Shown: piece after piece, positions 47,278 through 51,876 of the stretch
How the letters are laid out: every line of letters starts with the position of its first letter
Numbering within the stretch: the first letter of the stretch is position 1
Origin: Myxococcales bacterium
GTDB taxonomy: Bacteria; Myxococcota_A; Polyangia; Polyangiales; Polyangiaceae
NCBI GenBank assembly: GCA_016794345.1
Contig: JAEUKE010000025.1
Location: 1-51,876, forward strand
Length of the DNA: 51,876 nt
Direction of reading: 5' to 3'
Notes under the pieces: model-generated
The model's database searches: none
Told to the model about the DNA's origin: nothing
What the model saw: the letters and a program-made list of their open reading frames with translations, nothing else
Position numbers and translations under genes: made by a program

Positions 47278-48516
47278 ATGAAGCCGCCGAAGCTCGCTGC
47301 CGCTCTTGTCGCGCTCGTCGCCTCGTGGCTCTGTGGGTGCGCCTCGCCCCCGGGGCTCGGCCCAGCGTCGCGCGAGCGGGCGTCGGCGGCTTCAGTTTCC
47401 GCGGAGCCCACCAAGCCCTCGCCTAGCGCCATTGAGCGCGCCTCGCCGCTCGCACCCTCGCCGTTCCGACTTGTTGGGGAGCTGCCGTTGGATCTGCATG
47501 TGCTCGAGGATGGTCGCGTCGTTGGTGAGCGACACCGCAGGCCGACGCCCGAGGAGGTCGATCGAGGGAAGCCGGCGGGCTTCGTTCGGGACTTCTTTCT
47601 CCTTCGTGGTCGTCGTTTCGAACACGTTCATCAGCATTTCGGTGTCATCGAGGGCTGGCCCTCGATTCGAGGTCTTGTCGGTGCTCCCGATGGGGCCATC
47701 GACGCGTTCGCCGTATTCTGGGACGGCAACACCATACTGGTGATGGAGAGTCTGCTCGGCCCTCTTGGGCGCGAGCCGGGAACCCGATACGGCTTCGAGA
47801 CCTGGGCGGGGCACCGAACATGGGCTGGCATGACTCTGGCCCTCATGACCTCGCCCGGCAGTCACATCGTGAGCGTGCGTGGTCCGGAGTGGAAGCTGGC
47901 ACGCACGCCCGACCCGAACTGCTGGAGCAAGGTGCGTGTGGACGCCGCCGAGCTGTGGTCCACTGACGAAGAGCTCTTCGCGTTTGGAACTGATTGCGAT
48001 GGCAACGGCCAACTCGTCGAAATCTGGCGGCTCGGGGAAAAGAATGGGCGTGTAGTTTCCTACAATGCAGGCGCGCCCCCCGTTGAGCTCGTCGTGCCGC
48101 TGGTGCCCGCCGGCCTGCCGAGCCGCGTATGGCGCGGCGAGGACGGGAACGTCTACGTCGCCGGTGAGTCGCCCCAGATCTATGCCAACAGGGCCTTCTC
48201 CACGACGCTTGCAGTCGCACCTCCGCCAGCTTTCCGAGCACGCAATGGGAGACTCTATCGGGCGATGGGCAACAGGGAGAAGCCAGGCTGGGGGTTCTGT
48301 TCGGAGAAACAGCTATCGCTCTGCTGGGGCCACTGGGCTCCGCGTCTCTTCGAAGTGGTCGACGGCGTCGAGCGCGAGGTGGCGCTGCCTGGCCCGGAAC
48401 CGCTGCTCCACGTGTTCAACGGCACGCTTTGGGCGCACACGCGCGATGGTAAGCTGCACAAGCTCGACGACGGCGGGCCGTTCGAGGCGTTTGAGATCGG
48501 CGGCGGCTCGAGATGA
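47278..48516 (+). CDS. Lipoprotein, candidate immunity protein for the second effector
   Basis: This 412-residue lipoprotein has a signal ending SWLCGCASP and a Pro/Ser/Ala linker. The beta-rich domain has repeated Gly-Trp-containing strands (YVAGESPQIYANRAF, RLFEVVDGVEREVALP), like the lipoprotein at 41086. Position after a candidate amidase supports periplasmic immunity, which is an inference. In-frame ATG 47224 is possible, but 47278 begins directly at the signal peptide. Confidence 0.78.
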   Translation: MKPPKLAAALVALVASWLCGCASPPGLGPASRERASAASVSAEPTKPSPSAIERASPLAPSPFRLVGELPLDLHVLEDGRVVGERHRRPTPEEVDRGKPAGFVRDFFLLRGRRFEHVHQHFGVIEGWPSIRGLVGAPDGAIDAFAVFWDGNTILVMESLLGPLGREPGTRYGFETWAGHRTWAGMTLALMTSPGSHIVSVRGPEWKLARTPDPNCWSKVRVDAAELWSTDEELFAFGTDCDGNGQLVEIWRLGEKNGRVVSYNAGAPPVELVVPLVPAGLPSRVWRGEDGNVYVAGESPQIYANRAFSTTLAVAPPPAFRARNGRLYRAMGNREKPGWGFCSEKQLSLCWGHWAPRLFEVVDGVEREVALPGPEPLLHVFNGTLWAHTRDGKLHKLDDGGPFEAFEIGGGSR

Positions 48517-48561
48517 CAGCACGACGAAACGTGGGGGCAAGTTGCGTAAGCTGTCCGCGCT

Positions 48562-49038
48562 TCAGCTCGGAGGCGCGTACCGCACGACGACGACGTGCCC
48601 CCGGAACGAGGTCACGGCGAGCTCGCTCTCGATGATCGCCTGCACGGCGTCCTCGTTTCCGCCCCCGGTGCCCGCGCCAATGAGTGGGATGGCAATCGAG
48701 CCGAACGCCTCTCGCTCGGCGATGCGTGAAGCGTTGGTCACGCAGCTCCGGATGGACCCCTCGGACGAACGCCAGAGCATGTCGATGCCCGCGACATGAA
48801 TGATCCCTCTGAAGGGCAACTTGCCCGGCCCCGTGAGCACCGCGCCCCCGAGGGGAATCGGCCCGTGCCGGGCCAGCTCACGAAACGGCTCGTAACCCCC
48901 ACGCTTCTTGATGGCGCCCGATACACCCTGCGGAATGAGAAGCCACCAGGGGATGATGTTTCGATTCCACGCGTTGACGATCGCGTCGACTCGCTGATCG
49001 AGCAGGTCGCCGCGAACGAGCTCAACGGAGGGAGGCAT
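48562..49038 (-). CDS. Macro domain (ADP-ribose-binding) protein
   Basis: The 158-residue single-domain protein has VELVRGDLLDQRVDAIVNAWN at the start and the phosphate-binding loop IPLIGAGTGGGNEDAVQAI near residue 118. It matches the macro domain fold that binds or hydrolyses ADP-ribose derivatives. A Trp-rich insertion (NIIPWWLLIPQGVSG) sits after the first strand. It converges with the lipoprotein gene. The substrate is unknown. Confidence 0.9.
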   Translation of the reverse strand: MPPSVELVRGDLLDQRVDAIVNAWNRNIIPWWLLIPQGVSGAIKKRGGYEPFRELARHGPIPLGGAVLTGPGKLPFRGIIHVAGIDMLWRSSEGSIRSCVTNASRIAEREAFGSIAIPLIGAGTGGGNEDAVQAIIESELAVTSFRGHVVVVRYAPPS

Positions 49039-49209
49039 TGGTCTGCCCGGGCAACCCGCGAGTGCCGCGGCTTGTTCCCTGCGACCAGCTGCTCACCGCA
49101 GCCGTCGGGGGGGTTATGCATCGAACGGTTGTGGTCAGGAAGAGCACGGATGAGAGCACCTGTCGACCATCGTCAGTCTCGTCCGGTCAGGCTTCGTCGG
49201 AGGTTTCAC

Positions 49210-49455
49210 TCAGCGTTCGCCCTCGCGGAGGAGCGCCCGCAATTCTCCGTTCTCGAGCGTGCGGCTGCCGCGCCAGCTCCGATCCAAGCCGAGCCGAAGC
49301 ATGGCGCGACCGAGATCGAACGCGCGTATTCCCAGAGGGGGGATGACCCGGAGCAGCGGGGCCAGGACCCAACGGCTGGCGCCCGTCGGGGTCGTCGGCA
49401 GAATGCCACCCGGGCGGACGTTGGCGTGACGCGAAAGGCCGAGCTCCGTCAAACG
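49210..49455 (-). pseudogene. C-terminal fragment of an NAD-dependent epimerase-like gene
   Basis: The minus-strand frame ending at 49210 reads ILPTTPTGASRWVLAPLLRV, then IPPLGIRAFDLGRAMLRLGL and GSRTLENGELRALLREG, which is the usual ending of a myxobacterial SDR-type epimerase. No start or Rossmann domain is present; the homology stops where the IS21-type end begins. It is most likely disrupted by the insertion. Confidence 0.6.
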
Positions 49456-49465
49456 TGCGCGTAAC

Positions 49466-49574
49466 GGCCCATCGCGATCGCACAAAACGCCGCATCGCGA
49501 TCACCTGTTTCGGCCCATCGCGATCGCACAAAACGCCGCATCGCGATCACCCGTTTCGGCCCATCGCGATCACC
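49466..49574 (+). repeat. 46-bp iterated repeats at the IS21 left end
   Basis: Two full 46-bp units start at 49466 and 49512 (GGCCCATCGCGATCGCACAA at each start; one base differs between them). A partial third unit runs from 49558 to 49574. IS21 family elements typically carry such multiple transposase-binding repeats at each end. Confidence 0.85.
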
Positions 49575-49627
49575 TGAGCGGGTGACGAGGTCCTGGGGTC
49601 TCAAGCCGTGGCCGCCTACACGGCCGC

Positions 49628-51172
49628 ATGGCGACCGCGAGACTCCCCATGGTCCAACTTCGAGAGATCCTGAGACAGAAGCTTGCGCTTGAGCGCAGCA
49701 ACCGGCAGGTGGCTCGCTCGCTGCGTGTCAGTCCGAGCACGGTGTCCGACGTCGTCAGCGCCGCCCGCGCCCGAGGTCTCGACGCCGCCGCGGCCGATGC
49801 CCTGACGGACGCCGAGCTCGAGGCGGTGCTGTACCCGAAGGCGCCCGCCGCGAGCCCGATGCGGCCGGAGCCGGACTGCGCGACCCTGCACCTGGAGCTG
49901 AGACGGGCCGGCGTGACGCTCGCGCTCCTTCATGTCGAGTACCTGAAGGAGCACCCCGACGGTCTTCGCTACACGGCCTTCTGCGAGCGATACCGAGCCT
50001 GGCAGAGGCGGTCGTCGCTCGTGATGAGACAGGTCCACGTCGGGGGCGACAAGCTCTTCGTGGACTACGCCGGGATGAAGCCGCGCATCGTCGACCCGAC
50101 CTCGGGCGAGGTGACCGAGGTTGAGCTGTTCGTCGCGGTCCTCGGTGCCAGCAACTACACCTACGCCGAGGCGTCGCGGAGCCAACAGGTGCCCGACTTC
50201 GTCGCCAGCGTCACCCGTACGCTGACGTTCATCGGCGGCTCGCCGCGCGCCATCGTTCCGGACCAGCTGAAGAGCGCGGTGGTGAAGGCCTGCCGCTACG
50301 ACCCCGGCGTGCAGCGGACGACCGCAGAGCTCGGCCGCTACTACGACACGACGATCTTGCCGGCCCGGCCGAGGTCGCCCCGAGACAAGGCGAAGGTCGA
50401 GGTCGGCGTCCAGGTCGCCGAGCGGTGGCTGCTCGCGCGGATCCGCAACGAAACGTTCAACAGCCTGGGCGCGCTCAACGCCCGACTCGCCGAGCTCACC
50501 GCGGACCTTAACGGTCGTGTCATGCGTACCTACAAGGCCAGCCGTCGCGAGCTGTTCGAGAAGCTCGACAAGCCTCAGCTGGGCCCGCTGCCGGCAGAGC
50601 CGTTCGAGACTTCGGAGTGGAAGAAGGTCGCCCTCAACATCGACTACCACGTCGCGTTCGACGGTCACTTCTACTCGGGGCCGCACGCACTTCGTCAGCC
50701 CGGCACGTCGCTCTGGCTGCGCGCGACCACGACAACCGTGGAGCTGTTCTACGGCCACGACCGTGTCGCCTCGCATCTCCGCAGCTACGTCTACGGCCAC
50801 ACGACCACGCCCGAGCACATGCCGAGCAGCCACCGAGCGCACGCCGAATGGACTCCTACCCGCATCCTCGAATGGGCCGAGAAGGTCGGACCGTTCACGC
50901 GGGCGCTCTGCGAGGCGATCCTCCGGGAACGACGCCACCCCGAGTGGGGCTACCGTTCCTGCCTGGGCCTCTTCCGCCTCGCCAAGAAGTACGGCGCGGA
51001 GCGGCTCGACGCCGCGTGTCGTCGCGCACTCCATGCCGGTGCACGGAGCTATCGGTCCGTGCAGACGATCCTTCAACACGGCTTGGACCGGCAGCCTCTC
51101 CCGGGAGACGAGGCGCCGGCGACGTCCGGCGGCATGCACGAGAACGTGCGCGGTTCGGAGTACTACCACTGA
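49628..51172 (+). CDS. istA: IS21 family transposase IstA
   Basis: The 514-residue transposase has an N-terminal helix-turn-helix (LERSNRQVARSLRVSPSTVS, about residues 22-41). A DDE catalytic core includes Asp in KLFVDYAGMK (about 140), Asp in IVPDQLKSAV (about 214) and Glu in KAKVEVGVQVAERW (about 260). The C-terminal beta-rich region holds VAFDGHFYSGPHALRQPG. It cuts and joins the element ends with the IstB ATPase. The gene appears intact. Confidence 0.95.
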   Translation: MATARLPMVQLREILRQKLALERSNRQVARSLRVSPSTVSDVVSAARARGLDAAAADALTDAELEAVLYPKAPAASPMRPEPDCATLHLELRRAGVTLALLHVEYLKEHPDGLRYTAFCERYRAWQRRSSLVMRQVHVGGDKLFVDYAGMKPRIVDPTSGEVTEVELFVAVLGASNYTYAEASRSQQVPDFVASVTRTLTFIGGSPRAIVPDQLKSAVVKACRYDPGVQRTTAELGRYYDTTILPARPRSPRDKAKVEVGVQVAERWLLARIRNETFNSLGALNARLAELTADLNGRVMRTYKASRRELFEKLDKPQLGPLPAEPFETSEWKKVALNIDYHVAFDGHFYSGPHALRQPGTSLWLRATTTTVELFYGHDRVASHLRSYVYGHTTTPEHMPSSHRAHAEWTPTRILEWAEKVGPFTRALCEAILRERRHPEWGYRSCLGLFRLAKKYGAERLDAACRRALHAGARSYRSVQTILQHGLDRQPLPGDEAPATSGGMHENVRGSEYYH

Positions 51173-51229
51173 TTCGACACAATGACAGCAACGTCACTGA
51201 GCAACGCCACAACAGGACAAGGGTGAGAG

Positions 51230-51876
51230 ATGTTGAGAGAGCCCACGATCGAGAAGCTCCACGCGATGAGGCTGCGCGTCTTCGCCGCCGCATGGCTCGA
51301 GCAGGAGAAGTCCCCGGACACCGTCGCACTGTCCTTCGACGAGCGGCTCGCCCTGCTCGTCGATGCAGAGATGCTGGCGCGCGAAAACGCCCGTCTCTCG
51401 AAGAATCTGCGCGACGCAAAACTGCGCATTGCGGACGCATGCATCGAGGGCGTCGACTATCCTCGGGAACGAGGGCTGGACAAGGCGACCGTCCGGCAGC
51501 TCGCAGCCTGTCGCTGGGTCGCCGGACATCAGACCGTCATCGTCACCGGCGCGACGGGCACCGGGAAGAGTTACCTCGCCTGCGCACTCGCGCACCAGGC
51601 GTGTCGGAAGGGATATCGCGTGCTCTATCGAAGGGTGCCGCGCCTCTTCGACGAGCTCCGGCTCGCCCGCGCCGACGGCACACACCAGAAGCTTCTCGCG
51701 AAGTTCGCGAGAGCCGACGTCCTCGTGCTCGACGACTTCGCGATCAGCCCTCTCACGGAGGACGCTCGTCGCGACCTCCTCGAGATTCTCGAGGACCGCT
51801 ACGCTCTTCGAGCCACCGTGATCACGAGCCAGCTCAAGCACGAGCGCTGGCACGACTTCCTGGCCGACCCCACCGT
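51230..51876 (+). CDS. istB: IS21 family helper ATPase IstB, 3' end missing
   Basis: The partial reading frame starts ATG at 51230, 57 bp after istA, and remains open to the window end (215 codons). It has an N-terminal helical cap (MLREPTIEKLHAMRLRVFAA), then Walker A VTGATGTGKSYLACALAHQA and Walker B ADVLVLDDFAISPL, and the sensor-I stretch ATVITSQLKHERWH. This is the DnaC/IstB type AAA+ ATPase that guides IstA to target DNA. The last residues lie outside the window. Confidence 0.93.
   Translation, partial: MLREPTIEKLHAMRLRVFAAAWLEQEKSPDTVALSFDERLALLVDAEMLARENARLSKNLRDAKLRIADACIEGVDYPRERGLDKATVRQLAACRWVAGHQTVIVTGATGTGKSYLACALAHQACRKGYRVLYRRVPRLFDELRLARADGTHQKLLAKFARADVLVLDDFAISPLTEDARRDLLEILEDRYALRATVITSQLKHERWHDFLADPT

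Larger units (their letters stand above)
49456..51876 (+). mobile_element. IS21-family insertion sequence, right end outside window
   Basis: The element contains istA and istB in order, and iterated left-end repeats. The left end is inferred at about 49456 (TGCGCGTAACGGCCC) because the chromosomal epimerase reading frame stops there. The right terminal repeat and target duplication are beyond the window. Confidence 0.85.

Noticed and set aside
49466..49574. Possible CRISPR-like array of 46-bp repeats
   Set aside because: The units are directly adjacent with no spacers, and the place at an IS21 end explains them.
49616..51169. 517-codon minus-strand frame covering istA
   Set aside because: Mirror frame of a high-GC gene; istA has the full transposase motifs and a fitting start.

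Overview
The window looks like a chromosome segment of a large-genome myxobacterium, probably Polyangiales. GC content is high throughout. Genes lie on both strands in short operons. Many small lipoproteins have Ser/Thr/Gly- or Cys-rich spacers. Signalling proteins include a non-RD Ser/Thr kinase, a sigma-54 activator and several TetR/ArsR regulators. No RNA genes or CRISPR arrays were seen. All identifications come from reading the sequence; no database search was run.

Layout. 1-7.2 kb: a TetR repressor divergent from a membrane-fusion lipoprotein/RND pump/TetR operon with two matching palindromic operators, then an ArsR regulator and a quinone-oxidoreductase-like enzyme. 7.2-18.5 kb: ordinary housekeeping and accessory genes. 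These are lipoproteins, a VOC protein, an acyl-CoA-binding protein, a DsbA-fold isomerase, a cupin-like lyase, an ArsR/SRPBCC pair with a clear operator, and a DUF1272-DUF427-frameshifted three-gene operon. 18.5-22.3 kb: a repeat-rich stretch around a formylglycine-generating-enzyme-like lipoprotein. Here a tandem cassette appears to have duplicated and each copy then lost a different gene. A 54-codon gene resembling a peptide precursor ends the stretch.

22.4-33.3 kb is the most interesting region. Three unrelated proteases without signal peptides are encoded together: a trypsin-like S1 protein, a subtilase S8 and a caspase-like C14 protein. With them are a small membrane protein, secreted and lipoprotein partners, two unrecognised proteins, a GAF-AAA+ sigma-54 activator and a divergent Ser/Thr kinase with a helical C-terminal part. 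All five transcription units that start beside the activator carry a -24/-12 type element (GGCAY-N5-NTG) with exact 12-bp register. Repeated TGCGT/ACGCA half-sites lie upstream. I infer a kinase- and sigma-54-controlled intracellular protease system, possibly for programmed death, conflict or developmental lysis.

33.4-37.7 kb holds small unknown genes and a pair of related zinc-ribbon/jelly-roll proteins. 37.9-48.5 kb is a type VI secretion cargo operon: PAAR, VgrG with fused adaptor and peptidoglycan-binding-like ends, a lysozyme-like candidate effector, a protein with three copies of a helical module, a possible cysteine amidase, and two lipoproteins that could be immunity proteins. 48.5-51.9 kb has a macro-domain protein, then an IS21-family element (istA, istB cut by the window end) that truncates an epimerase-like gene.
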